64,000 nucleotides of DNA from Deinococcus taeanensis (GCF_020229735.1 NZ_CP083455.1:206001-270000); one strand, 5' to 3'; counted from the stretch's first letter, positions 35,301 through 43,582 are shown. Notes: a model not told the origin generated them from the letters alone. Numbers and translations: made by a program.

Positions 35301-36002
35301 TTACGCCCAGCCGCTCTGCAGCAGCGCGCGCGTCTCCTTGACCGCCTCCTGCCAGATCCGCTGCATCTCCCGGTCCGGGCGGCGGTGCAGCCCCCCGTAA
35401 TTTCCGTCTCCCAGGCGCTCGCGCACCTGCGCGGGCGGAAGCTGCCGCAGCGCAGCGACGTCCACCATCGGCTTGCGCTCCTCGGGCGCCGAAACGCCCT
35501 CAAGGCGCGTCCACGGAAAGTTTTCCATCCAGCTGGCATGACTGGCGAGATCATCCACGGCCTGCACAGCTGCCCAGGTGCGCGGCGCATTCCACCAGTT
35601 GTGCCACTGCACCCGCGCGTCCGGGTGCCGCGCGAGCCACTCGCCCAGCCACGCCTGGCCCGGCGCGTTCCCGCCGTGCCCGTTCACGATCAGAATGCGC
35701 CGGAACCCCTGCGCATGCAGGCCCGACAGGAGATCGTCCAGCAGGGACAGGTAGGTGCTCAGGCGCACGCTCACGGTGCCCGGGTACGCCGTGAACTGCG
35801 GCGTGATTCCGTACGGCAACGCCGGGAACACCGGCACGCCCAGGTCCTGCGCCGCTTCGCGCGCCACCCGCTCGGCCAGCAGCGTATCGGTCGCCAGACT
35901 CAGGGTCGCGTGCTGTTCGGTGCAGCCCAGCGGCAGCATGCAGCGGTCCTCACCGCGCAGCAGCTCCTCGACCATGCCCCAGTTCATGTCCTGAATCCGC
36001 AT
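35301..36002 (-). CDS. Creatininase-family amidohydrolase
   Basis: A 233-residue enzyme. Metal ligands are in LGCTEQHATLSLATDTLLAE (E, H and D of the family signature) and RILIVNGHGGNAPGQAWLGE. The family includes creatininase, the MftE peptidase and FAPy-type deaminases of riboflavin-like pathways; none can be singled out. ATG 36002 is the likely start, with TAGCGT 5 nt upstream, and the motif spacing from the N-terminus (MRIQDMNWGMVEELLRGEDR) is standard. It stands alone between the LpxB-related gene and a lipoprotein gene. Confidence 0.88.
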   Translation of the reverse strand: MRIQDMNWGMVEELLRGEDRCMLPLGCTEQHATLSLATDTLLAERVAREAAQDLGVPVFPALPYGITPQFTAYPGTVSVRLSTYLSLLDDLLSGLHAQGFRRILIVNGHGGNAPGQAWLGEWLARHPDARVQWHNWWNAPRTWAAVQAVDDLASHASWMENFPWTRLEGVSAPEERKPMVDVAALRQLPPAQVRERLGDGNYGGLHRRPDREMQRIWQEAVKETRALLQSGWA

Positions 36003-36007
36003 GAACC

Positions 36008-36013
36008 ACGCTA
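36008..36013 (-). promoter_or_regulatory. -10 box for the creatininase-family gene
   Basis: TAGCGT on the minus strand ends 5 nt before ATG 36002, immediately downstream of the palindromic terminator of the preceding gene. Confidence 0.4.
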
Positions 36014-36025
36014 GCGCAAAGCGAC

Positions 36026-36053
36026 GAAGGCCGGGTGCATGCACCCGGCCTTC
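36026..36053 (-). terminator. Perfect 28-bp palindrome after the lipoprotein gene
   Basis: GAAGGCCGGGTGCA followed directly by its reverse complement, with no spacer. It lies 14 nt after the lipoprotein stop and 12 bp before the next -10 box. As RNA it forms a strong hairpin (terminator). As DNA it is also a candidate operator. Confidence 0.6.
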
Positions 36054-36067
36054 TCGACGGCGCTGAA

Positions 36068-37282
36068 TCAGTTCACGCCAGCACCAAACAGGATGCCCAG
36101 ATCATGCATGGCGCCTGCGACGTCCGTCTTGATGAGGGCGCCGCTCTTCACGTACTGCACCTTCACCTGGTCGCCAGGGATCAGGTCCATGTCGGTGCCG
36201 TCTGCAAGCGGGCCGGACGCGGTGATGACGGACGCCCCGTTGAATTTCAGGCTGCCGTTCACGGTGCCGGAGACCTTCGCAAAGGGGTCGGCCACGGTCA
36301 TGGCCTTCTCGCTGAACTCCAGGTTGCCGAGATCACGCAGGTACACGGCCAGTTCGGTCCTGTGGCTGGGGACGTCCAGCGTGCCGGTCAGGTCGGCGCG
36401 GGTGGGCGTAAAGGACAAGGCTGTGCCGCAGCGGTCGCTGGTGGTGCCCGTCACGTTCAGTTTCAGGTCGGCGCTGGCCTTCTGACTCTTGGTGCTGTAG
36501 AGCGCCGAGCCGCTGAGGCTGATGTCCCGCTCCGTCCAGGCGTAGTTCAGGTCCACTTTGGCGGGGGCGTTGTTCGCGCGGCCAGCCCAGGCGCTCAGGG
36601 CCAGGGCGGTGGGGCCGGCGCTGTTCAGGCAGTCGCCGGGCGTCATGGTGAAGGTCAGGCCCGCGACCGTCTTCCCGGCGGCGGTCAGGCTGCCCCGGGC
36701 GTTCGTCGGGACCTCGCGCTGCACCTGCTGATACTGGTTGGTGGCGTAGTTGTACTGGTAGCCGTTGTTCACCCAGACGGTTGCCGCGCCGCCAACCTTC
36801 CAGTTGAACTCCACGCGGGCATTGTCGGCCTCGCTGATGATCACGTACCCGTCCGCGGGCTGAGCGGAATACGTGCGCCCGCCGGTGCGGGGGTACGTGA
36901 ACGTTCCGGTGGGCAGGGCGTACTGGATGGTGGTCAGTGCCTGCACGGTCATTTTGCCTTTCCCGCCGAAGCCCTGCGCGAGTCCCTGCCCGAAGGACCC
37001 CAGGGACCGCAGGTTCAGGGCCGTGGGAGAGGTGCCGCTGAACACACCCAGGAGCGCCTTCAGGTCAGGGTCCATGTCGGGGTTGTTCGGGTCCGTCAGG
37101 GCAATCAGCTGCTTCGCGGCACTTTCAGCAGTACCCGGAATGGCCTGCAGTTCCACGCTCTGCCCGACCACCGGGGCTGCGGGGGCGACGCCGCCCGGAT
37201 CAGAGGGCTTCGGGGTGGGGGTCGGACGGCAGGAAGCAAGAATGAGGGAGCTGAGGACAAGCAGGGCAACAGTGCGTTTCAC
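36068..37282 (-). CDS. Lipoprotein of unknown function
   Basis: A 404-residue exported protein with signal KRTVALLVLSSLILASCRPT (lipobox LASC, Cys18) and a Pro-rich spacer. The rest is beta-rich with no family I recognise: TVQALTTIQYALPTGTFTYP, NNGYQYNYATNQYQQVQREV and repeated strand patterns such as VSGTVNGSLKFNGASVITAS. A pair of cysteines in PGDCLNS and SDRCGTA could form a disulfide. GTG 37282 is the start because the lipoprotein signal begins there and a TAGGGT box ends 6 nt upstream. It diverges from the metY-like gene. Confidence 0.8.
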   Translation of the reverse strand: MKRTVALLVLSSLILASCRPTPTPKPSDPGGVAPAAPVVGQSVELQAIPGTAESAAKQLIALTDPNNPDMDPDLKALLGVFSGTSPTALNLRSLGSFGQGLAQGFGGKGKMTVQALTTIQYALPTGTFTYPRTGGRTYSAQPADGYVIISEADNARVEFNWKVGGAATVWVNNGYQYNYATNQYQQVQREVPTNARGSLTAAGKTVAGLTFTMTPGDCLNSAGPTALALSAWAGRANNAPAKVDLNYAWTERDISLSGSALYSTKSQKASADLKLNVTGTTSDRCGTALSFTPTRADLTGTLDVPSHRTELAVYLRDLGNLEFSEKAMTVADPFAKVSGTVNGSLKFNGASVITASGPLADGTDMDLIPGDQVKVQYVKSGALIKTDVAGAMHDLGILFGAGVN

Positions 37283-37288
37283 ATCTCC

Positions 37289-37294
37289 ACCCTA
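37289..37294 (-). promoter_or_regulatory. -10 box for the lipoprotein gene
   Basis: TAGGGT on the minus strand ends 6 nt before GTG 37282. Confidence 0.45.
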
Positions 37295-37535
37295 GAACGC
37301 CCTCATCTTTCTGTCTTGCGCATGTGACGCAGGGAGATACCCCCGGCGAGGGCCGCGGGTTGCCTGGAGGGCATCCGTCGGCCGCTCCGAACGTACAGGA
37401 CAGAGGACAGCCCGCCAGGCTTCAGGGTTGCTCCCGCCGGTGAGGCTGTGGACGTGGACGCGCCGTGTCCCGCAAAGTCGACCGGAAGGACCGGCCGGGT
37501 CGGACATGGACGGCACACCCGCGGGCGGCGCGGCG

Positions 37536-37541
37536 TAGCGT
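37536..37541 (+). promoter_or_regulatory. -10 box for the metY-like gene
   Basis: TAGCGT ends 6 nt before ATG 37548. The 240 bp upstream hold no recognisable SAM or cobalamin riboswitch. Confidence 0.45.
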
Positions 37542-37547
37542 GAAGGC

Positions 37548-38807
37548 ATGAGCGACGCCCACCCTGAAACCACGCACCCCGAGGGGTGGAGTTACGACAC
37601 GACTGCTGTGCAGAGCAGCATTCCGCGCGGCCTGGGGCAGACCATCGGGTTTCCCATTCACGCGGCGGCCGCGTTTCAGTTCGACACACTGGAAGAAGCG
37701 CAGAGTGAATTTCAGCTGAACTCGGGCCTGAGTTACGCCCGGCTGCAGAACCCCACGGTGCGGGCGCTGGAAGACCGCATTACGGCGCTGGAGGGCGGGT
37801 CCGCTACCGTCGCGGTCGCCAGTGGGCAGGCGGCGACCCTCACCACCATTCTCAGCGTGTGCCGCGCGGGGGATCACGTGGTCTCCGCGTCGAGCCTGTT
37901 CGGCGGCACGACCGGCATGCTGAACAACATCCTGCCGCTGATGGGTATCACGGCGACCCTCGTGGAGAACACCGCGGACGCCGTGCAGGCCGCCATGCAG
38001 GAGAACACGCGGCTGGTGTGGGCAGAAATGATCAGCAACCCGGCGGGAGACGTTGCGGACATCCGGGTGTTCGCGGACATCGCCCATGAGTGGGGCGCGC
38101 TGCTCGCCATTGACAACACGTGTGGCGGCGTGGGGTTCCTGTGCCGCCCGCTGGAGCACGGCGCGGACATCGTCACGCAGTCCCTCACGAAATGGGCCGG
38201 CGGGCACGGCAGCGTTCTGGGCGGCGCCGTTACCGTCGGGGCCGGGCATAACCTGACCCGCAATCCCGTGTACACCGATGGGGGGGACAGCAGCATCCTG
38301 AACGTGCGGGGCGACGCGGCCCTGGCGTGGCGGCAGCGGTGGTTCGGGGCGCACCAGCTGGGCATGACACTCGCGCCGCACAGCGCGTTCCTGATTGCCC
38401 AGGGCCTTGAGACGCTCGCGCTGCGCCTGTCACGCGAGAGTGAGACGGCGCTGGGGCTGGCGCGCTGGCTCGACAGCCACCCGAAGGTGGGCAAGGTCAG
38501 CTACCCGGGGCTGGCGGGGCACCCGCACCATCACCTCGCGCAGCGGTACCTGCGCCGCGGGGCGGGCGCCGTCATGACCTTCGAGGTGCCTGACCCGTCG
38601 GCCTTCCTGGCGCGCGTGCGGGTGCTGCGCATCGCCCCGAACCTGGGCGACGTGCGCACGCTGGTTGTGCATCCGTGGACCACCACGCACGGCCGCGTGC
38701 CGGAAACGGCGCGGTACGCGGCGGGCGTGACGCCCACGACCATCCGCATGAGTGTGGGCGTCGAGGCGCTGGAGGACCTGAAAGCCGATATCGAGCAGGC
38801 GCTGTAG
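37548..38807 (+). CDS. O-acetylhomoserine sulfhydrylase-type PLP enzyme (Cys/Met metabolism family)
   Basis: A 419-residue PLP enzyme of the cystathionine gamma-synthase superfamily. Marker blocks are GFPIHAAAAFQFDTLEEAQS, YARLQNPTVRALEDRITALE, VAVASGQAATLTTILSVCRA and the PLP lysine in DIVTQSLTKWAGGHGSVLG. Length and the N-terminus are typical of MetY, which makes homocysteine from O-acetylhomoserine and sulfide, but other members make similar sequences, so the symbol is left open. Translation is probably leaderless. A methionine-responsive regulator is not apparent in the 265-bp upstream region. Confidence 0.9.
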   Translation: MSDAHPETTHPEGWSYDTTAVQSSIPRGLGQTIGFPIHAAAAFQFDTLEEAQSEFQLNSGLSYARLQNPTVRALEDRITALEGGSATVAVASGQAATLTTILSVCRAGDHVVSASSLFGGTTGMLNNILPLMGITATLVENTADAVQAAMQENTRLVWAEMISNPAGDVADIRVFADIAHEWGALLAIDNTCGGVGFLCRPLEHGADIVTQSLTKWAGGHGSVLGGAVTVGAGHNLTRNPVYTDGGDSSILNVRGDAALAWRQRWFGAHQLGMTLAPHSAFLIAQGLETLALRLSRESETALGLARWLDSHPKVGKVSYPGLAGHPHHHLAQRYLRRGAGAVMTFEVPDPSAFLARVRVLRIAPNLGDVRTLVVHPWTTTHGRVPETARYAAGVTPTTIRMSVGVEALEDLKADIEQAL

Positions 38808-38823
38808 GGTCCGGGGCGCGCTG

Positions 38824-39621
38824 TTACAGCCAGGCTTTCTTGCCGGTGACGTACTCCCGCTGGAAGTCCGCGTCGCTCTTGGTGAGGTAGATGATGCCCT
38901 CGACGAGCCCCAGCAGGCTCACGAGCATCGGCACGAGGAAGAACACGGCGCCCACAATGATGAATGACCCGATAACGCCCAGGATCCACCCGCCGATGGT
39001 GGCGCCCAGCATGATCAGGCCGGGCGTGGTGTTGCCCAGGTAGAACTTGTGCACGCCCAGGCTGCCCAGGAAGATCGCCAGCAGCCCTGCAATAAGTTTC
39101 TTCTGCGCCACGTCCCCGTTCTGCACACCCTGGCTGAACTGGCTGATGGCCTGACGCGCCTGCCGCTCCATGTCATCCAGGCCGGTGCTGCTGGTCTGAG
39201 GCGTGGTCGCCGGACCCTGCGGCACGGTGGGGTTACGGGCGCCACCTGTGGCGCGGGTCACCCAGTCGTCATCGCGGGGCGGCGCGGGGGGCGTCACGAC
39301 GGTCGCGGCCACCGGTGCGGGCGGCACGTGGTGCACAGGCTGCGGCTGCGGTCCGTGGGGCGCGGCGGCCACCGGTGAGGTCACATCGTCCACCCAGGAC
39401 GGCGCGGCTGGCCCGGCAGGCGCGGTGGGCGACGTGACAGGAGCGGCGCTGCCGGCCACCTCATCCACCCAGGAGGGCGCCGCGGCGCGCGGCGTGGACT
39501 CCGGGATGCGCAGGTCCGCCGGCGCGGCCGGCGTGGCGGAGTGGCCGCCCAACACCTCATCCACCCAGGAGGGCGCGTTGGGGGCGGGGTCCTGAGGCGT
39601 TTTCTCGTCGGGGTTTGTCAT
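38824..39621 (-). CDS. TM2-domain membrane protein with repeated SWVDEV motifs
   Basis: A 265-residue protein. Residues 1-145 are a disordered Pro/Ala/Thr region with three near-identical motifs, APSWVDEV at 16-23, APSWVDEV at 48-55 and APSWVDDV at 73-80, plus a weaker DDDWVTRA. Residues about 170-245 are a TM2 domain: KKLIAGLLAIFLGSLGVHKF, YLGNTTPGLIMLGATIGGWI, a second hydrophobic hairpin, and a charged C-terminus. TM2 proteins are small membrane proteins of poorly known function. Repeated short motifs in a flexible arm suggest docking sites for a partner. A TAGTGT box lies 5 nt before the ATG. Confidence 0.85.
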   Translation of the reverse strand: MTNPDEKTPQDPAPNAPSWVDEVLGGHSATPAAPADLRIPESTPRAAAPSWVDEVAGSAAPVTSPTAPAGPAAPSWVDDVTSPVAAAPHGPQPQPVHHVPPAPVAATVVTPPAPPRDDDWVTRATGGARNPTVPQGPATTPQTSSTGLDDMERQARQAISQFSQGVQNGDVAQKKLIAGLLAIFLGSLGVHKFYLGNTTPGLIMLGATIGGWILGVIGSFIIVGAVFFLVPMLVSLLGLVEGIIYLTKSDADFQREYVTGKKAWL

Positions 39622-39626
39622 GCTTC

Positions 39627-39632
39627 ACACTA
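39627..39632 (-). promoter_or_regulatory. -10 box for the TM2 gene
   Basis: TAGTGT on the minus strand ends 5 nt before ATG 39621, inside the 33-bp gap after the methyltransferase stop. Confidence 0.4.
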
Positions 39633-39654
39633 CGCGATTGTGACGGCGTTCGTT

Positions 39655-40452
39655 TCATCCCCCAGAAGGCGGAACGCGGCCGGCAGCCACGATCACCGGC
39701 AGCGGTACCCCCAGAGCGCCGGCCAGGAACAGGGGCGCCAGCTCCGCCCGGTGCGCTGCGCTCAGGGCGGCGGCCTCCGGAGGCGGCAGCTGGCGCAGCA
39801 CCTCGCCTTCCAGCCCGGCGCGGATGTCCGCCCAGCGGGCCTGCACGTCCGCGACGGTGTACGTCAGGGGGGTCAGATGAGCCTGCACGTCCGTCAGACC
39901 GGCGGCGCGCAGGACCTCCGCGACGGCGTCCGGCGTGGGCAGGCGCCCCAGGGGGGGAGCCCCCGGCTTCAGGCCCACCCGGGCCAGCTGCGCGCGCCAC
40001 AACCCCGGCAGGGGGCCCAGCAGTCCCGGTCCGAACGACGACACGACCACCCGCCCGCCGGGACGCACCACCCGCGCCCACTCCCGCGCGGCGCCCGGCA
40101 TGTCCGGCATGAAAAACACGCCTGCGGCGCACACCGCCACGTCAAAGGAGCAGGCCGGGAAGGGCAGGGTGGCCGCGTCTGCCTGCACGAACGTCACGCC
40201 AGGCAGCCGCTCGCGCGCCCGGGCCAGCATGCCTGCCGAACGGTCCGTGCCCACCACGCCCCCCGCCACGCCCGCCACCTCAGCCGCCACCGCGCCCGTG
40301 CCGGTCATCACGTCCAGCACCCGCTCACCGGGCCGCACGGCCGCGGCGCGCGCCACGAACCGCGCCGCCTGCGCCAGGAACCCCACCCGGTCGTAGGAGC
40401 CGGCGACCGCGTCGAACAGGCGTTCGTTCATCCGTCCCCGGTCGTCGGTCAT
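39655..40452 (-). CDS. SAM-dependent methyltransferase (UbiE/class I)
   Basis: A 265-residue class-I methyltransferase. Motif I is VLDVMTGTGAVAAEVA, the acidic second motif is VGTDRSAGMLARARE, motif II is FVQADAATLPFPACSFDVAV and motif III is WARVVRPGGRVVVSSFGPG. The substrate is unknown; UbiE-like small-molecule methyltransferases share this pattern. ATG 40452 overlaps the stop of the upstream NadR-like gene by 4 nt. An internal ATG at 40431 (MNERLFDAVAG) is a possible alternative start. Confidence 0.87.
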   Translation of the reverse strand: MTDDRGRMNERLFDAVAGSYDRVGFLAQAARFVARAAAVRPGERVLDVMTGTGAVAAEVAGVAGGVVGTDRSAGMLARARERLPGVTFVQADAATLPFPACSFDVAVCAAGVFFMPDMPGAAREWARVVRPGGRVVVSSFGPGLLGPLPGLWRAQLARVGLKPGAPPLGRLPTPDAVAEVLRAAGLTDVQAHLTPLTYTVADVQARWADIRAGLEGEVLRQLPPPEAAALSAAHRAELAPLFLAGALGVPLPVIVAAGRVPPSGG

Positions 40453-41117
40453 CCGCGGGGCCCGTCGGGATGAGAGGACCGCTCCAGCCCGGCGCTCAGG
40501 GCCGGGTGAACCTGCGCCACCCGCTGCGCCACCGGGCCGCGCAGCAGGGTGAACGGCACGCCCCGCGTACCCAGGTCCTGCTGGATGAACGCCTGCTGCA
40601 CGGACCGCACCTCCGTGTTCGTTCGCCATGCGTCCTGTTCGTGCGGGAGGCCGGTGCCGCACGGGAACACGTGGGCGTGGTGCAGGCGGCACTCGGCGAC
40701 CGGAGCGTGCCGTTCCGGCTGGGCCGGGCCGGTCAGAAGGTACGACCACATCAGGGTGGTAGCGGCGTCAATGTCGCTGAGCCCCCATTCCCGCCCGGTG
40801 GGGGAGGTCACCGCCTTGTCCTCCAGCGCCCGGTGCCCCCGCGCGATCTCCATGGGGGGCTCCGGTGTGAGCTGGCCCTTCTCCCGCTTGTTCACGTTCC
40901 GGCCGTATTTCCTCACCCGCGCCGTGCGGGACGCCTCACCCGGCGCGCGCGGCAGGGTACCCCTACCGGTGCTTTCGGCGCCCAGGAGCACCATGCGTTT
41001 CACAAGGTGCGTGTACACCAGCGGGTGCGGGAACGCCAGGACATAGAGGCCCTCGAGCACGCCCGCGCCGCGGGGCAGATCCAGCAGCGGCAGAAGATTC
41101 AGCCCGAACGTGGTCAT
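40449..41117 (-). CDS. Degenerate NadR-type nicotinamide riboside kinase-like protein
   Basis: A 222-residue protein. Residues from about 42 onward follow the C-terminal P-loop kinase of NadR: MVLLGAESTGRGTLPRAPGE in place of GxESxGKSTLxxAL, then KYGRNVNKREKGQL, MEIARGHRALEDKAV, SDIDAATTLMWSYLL and a conserved C-terminus (RTNTEVRSVQQAFIQQDL, GVPFTLLRG). The Walker A lysine is Arg and the following Ser is Gly, and the segment after it is Pro-rich, so ATP binding is unlikely. The N-terminal adenylyltransferase domain of NadR is absent. It looks like a decaying gene whose frame is still open. It sits beside a nicotinamide phosphoribosyltransferase, which supports an NAD-salvage origin. The 256 bp upstream show no clear gene. 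Confidence 0.6.
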   Translation of the reverse strand: MTTFGLNLLPLLDLPRGAGVLEGLYVLAFPHPLVYTHLVKRMVLLGAESTGRGTLPRAPGEASRTARVRKYGRNVNKREKGQLTPEPPMEIARGHRALEDKAVTSPTGREWGLSDIDAATTLMWSYLLTGPAQPERHAPVAECRLHHAHVFPCGTGLPHEQDAWRTNTEVRSVQQAFIQQDLGTRGVPFTLLRGPVAQRVAQVHPALSAGLERSSHPDGPRG

Positions 41118-41373
41118 CACGCTCCTGGTGTGCGGCCGTGGTGTCGAGCTGCAAGGGGGCCGCGCCCGTCCATGGCCCGGGCGGGGGCGGCGCCGGCTCC
41201 CACAGCAGGGCCGCCTTCTGCAGGACCGGTTCGCTCACCGGACCTCCAGGCCACCTGGTATGCGCATGGGCCCTGGGGGAACGGCTGCTTCCTCACCACC
41301 CCTGCTGACATGGTTCCGTCTGCCGGGAAGGGCACCAGTCCTGTCAACGGCCCGGCTTCTTTCCGCTGGAGGC

Positions 41374-42033
41374 TCAGTCGGGCTCGCCTTCCAGGCGGCA
41401 CAGGCGGGCCACGCTCCGCGCCAGGGGGGTGAGGGTCCACGCCCATTCCGGTTCGCCCGGCTGGCCGCTCCAGGGGTCCTGCGGCGTGCGGTGCTCGCGG
41501 ATCAGGAGGCCCAGTTGCTGCAGGCCGTGCAGCGCCGCTCCAAACTCGGCGTGCGAGAAGCCGGGCGCGCTGCCGGTCCGGTGTGCGGGCAGTGCGTCCG
41601 CGTACGGGTCGATGGGGTCGAGCCGCTGGTAGAGGTCCGCGAACGCCTGCAGTTCCCGTTCGGACAGGCCCTCGATGACGCGCAGGGTCTGGAACCGGTC
41701 GACCTGTGGGGCGGGGAAGAGGACCGTGCAGCCAGCCAGGGCGCGCGCTATGAAGCGGAGCTTCCGTTCGGATTCTGCGGTTTCTGCGGCGCGCAGGGCC
41801 TGCATGACGTTCGCCGTGAACGCCTGGGACTGAAGGTACTCGCGGTCCAGCGTCACCGTGCCCCCGGCGACCCGGTCGTTCAGGAGGCGGATCTCGTCGC
41901 TCAGGGCGCGTTCCAGGTGCATCAGGGTGCGCTGACTGGCCGCGATAAACACGCTCTGCAGCGCGCCCGCCGGGAGGTCCGCCCCGGGAATCCGGGTCAG
42001 GATGGGCCGCAGCCGTTCGAGCGGCTGGGTCAC
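41374..42033 (-). CDS. Unknown helical protein coupled to the nicotinamide phosphoribosyltransferase gene
   Basis: A 219-residue soluble protein I do not recognise. Residues 1-120 are helical (LQSVFIAASQRTLMHLERAL, SEIR-like DEIRLLNDRV, SERKLRFIARALAGCTVLFP). Residues about 125-219 look like a winged-helix: RFQTLRVIEGLSERELQAFA, HAEFGAALHGLQQLGLLIRE and LTPLARSVARLC. This helical-bundle-plus-winged-helix plan recalls bacterial accessory proteins sometimes found with defence genes, but I claim no homology. Its ATG overlaps the NAMPT stop by 4 nt, so expression is coupled and a shared job in NAD metabolism or its control is likely. Confidence 0.65.
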   Translation of the reverse strand: MTQPLERLRPILTRIPGADLPAGALQSVFIAASQRTLMHLERALSDEIRLLNDRVAGGTVTLDREYLQSQAFTANVMQALRAAETAESERKLRFIARALAGCTVLFPAPQVDRFQTLRVIEGLSERELQAFADLYQRLDPIDPYADALPAHRTGSAPGFSHAEFGAALHGLQQLGLLIREHRTPQDPWSGQPGEPEWAWTLTPLARSVARLCRLEGEPD

Positions 42034-43418
42034 CCGCGGGTCCGGATGACGTCCAGGCTGTCGCGCATGAGCAGTTCGCCGTTGCGGTACACGGCGCGCA
42101 TCAGGCTGCCGGGGAAGTCCGTGTCGAAGGTCCGGTAGGCGCGGGTCACCATGCGGTCGCCGTCGAGGGTGAGGTCCAGCACGCCGTCCTTGCTGCGCTT
42201 GCCGGGATCGGTGACGGGGTCTTTGTAGATGCCGCGGTACTCGCCGTTGACCACGCCGGCGCTGGCCTTGTAGGCGAAGCGCTGCGTGTCGCGGTCCACC
42301 TGCTGCAGCAGGGCGCCGCCCATACCGAATGAGACGTTCTCGGCGCTGTAGCCGTCCACGTCAAGGTTGTCGAGAATCTGGCGGATGGTCTGCTCGTTGA
42401 TGCCGTCGCCCTGGATGACCCGGACGTGGTTGAGCACCTTGTAGCCCCGGCTGTTGGTGGTGGTGCCGTACTTGGCGGCCAGGGCGTTGACGGCAAGGCG
42501 CACCATGGCGGGGGGGTCCCCACTGTCGGGGCGCACCACGAGCGTGCCGCCCGACGCGATGACCTGCGCCTTGAGCGTCTCGCCCCAGAGGGTGTTGATG
42601 GCATTTTTCAGGTCGTAGGAGTCGCTCACGACCGCGTACACGCTGCCGGGCCGGCCGAAGTGCGTGATCATGTTGCGGTAGGCGTCCACCTCGTGTTCCT
42701 TGCCCCAGCTGGTGATGGTGCTGTGCTCGGCGGCGGGAATGCTGAACGCGGCGATGTCGGCGTCGTAGTGGTTGCGGGCCACGCGCAGCGCTTCGAGGGT
42801 GTCGCTGCCCAGGAAGTTCACGAGGTGCGCCAGAGCGCCAATCCCGGCACTTTCGCGGCTGCTCACGCCGCGGGAGCCGAAGTCGTGCAGTTTGAACGGC
42901 AGTTCCTCGGCGGCGCGGTCGCTGGTTTTCTCCAGTGCGGCGCGGATGATCTCGCGGATGAAGTAGCTCTGCGTGGCGACCGTGATGGGGTACCAGACGC
43001 GCATGAGCATGGTTTCGAACCAGCCGACCAGCCACGGCAGTTCCGGGTCGGTGTTGGTGACGCTCATCAGGACGTTGTGGATGGGCACCAGGGTGCCTTC
43101 GGGCACGGCGCGGATTTCCAGCGGCAGGCGCCCGCCGTGAACGTTGACCACGCGCATCCAGCCGTCGTAGGGAAAGGGCTCGCCGTGGGCTTCAATCAGG
43201 GCGCGGGCTTCATCCACCATCTCGGCCGTGACGCGCCGTGTGAGGTACCGGTCGAGGAGGTACTGCAGTCCGAAAAAGCGGGTCTGGGGGTAACGGCCGC
43301 CGCGGCTTTCAAGGTAGGAGAACAGGCGCGTGGTGCCGGGGGGGTACTGCAGGTAGTGGCTGGCCTTGTAGGAGTCGGTGTCGAGGATGAGGTTGTGGTC
43401 GCTCAGGGGGGTGCTCAT
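42030..43418 (-). CDS. Nicotinamide phosphoribosyltransferase (NadV/NAMPT type)
   Basis: A 462-residue protein of the NAMPT branch rather than PncB. It begins DHNLILDTDSYKASHYLQYP, and has FKLHDFGSRGVSSRESAG, the phosphohistidine region PAAEHSTITSWGKEHEVDAY and the nucleotide site TLVVRPDSGDPPAMVRLAVN, with the His and Asp expected of NAMPT. It joins nicotinamide to PRPP to give NMN, a one-step salvage route bypassing deamidation. A GGAGG site precedes ATG 43418 and a TCATAAT/ATTATGA inverted repeat lies 30 bp upstream. The first gene of a coupled pair with the unknown helical protein. Confidence 0.93.
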   Translation of the reverse strand: MSTPLSDHNLILDTDSYKASHYLQYPPGTTRLFSYLESRGGRYPQTRFFGLQYLLDRYLTRRVTAEMVDEARALIEAHGEPFPYDGWMRVVNVHGGRLPLEIRAVPEGTLVPIHNVLMSVTNTDPELPWLVGWFETMLMRVWYPITVATQSYFIREIIRAALEKTSDRAAEELPFKLHDFGSRGVSSRESAGIGALAHLVNFLGSDTLEALRVARNHYDADIAAFSIPAAEHSTITSWGKEHEVDAYRNMITHFGRPGSVYAVVSDSYDLKNAINTLWGETLKAQVIASGGTLVVRPDSGDPPAMVRLAVNALAAKYGTTTNSRGYKVLNHVRVIQGDGINEQTIRQILDNLDVDGYSAENVSFGMGGALLQQVDRDTQRFAYKASAGVVNGEYRGIYKDPVTDPGKRSKDGVLDLTLDGDRMVTRAYRTFDTDFPGSLMRAVYRNGELLMRDSLDVIRTRG

Positions 43419-43448
43419 GGGGTGCCTCCTGCGGCAGGTTGCCTTGAC

Positions 43449-43472
43449 TCATAATTGAAAATAAGATTATGA
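43449..43472 (-). promoter_or_regulatory. Inverted repeat in the NAMPT promoter region
   Basis: TCATAAT and ATTATGA separated by 10 bp, giving half-site centres about 1.6 helical turns apart, in an AT-rich island of an otherwise GC-rich sequence. It is 30 bp upstream of the NAMPT start and has the form of a dimeric repressor site. It does not match the DdrO RDRM or an NrtR-type site that I know. Confidence 0.45.
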
Positions 43473-43582
43473 AGAGTATGAGACAGTGGGAAAGTGCTGC
43501 GACTGAAGAGGGCGGACCTGCGAACCGTGACCGGCGCACCCCCGGTGCGAAGTTCGTCACACGCTCTGACCGGCCGTGCATT

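Noticed and set aside
37295..37535. SAM or cobalamin riboswitch before the metY-like gene
   Set aside because: No conserved SAM-I core or B12 box is visible, and the gene has a leaderless -10 box 6 nt before its start.
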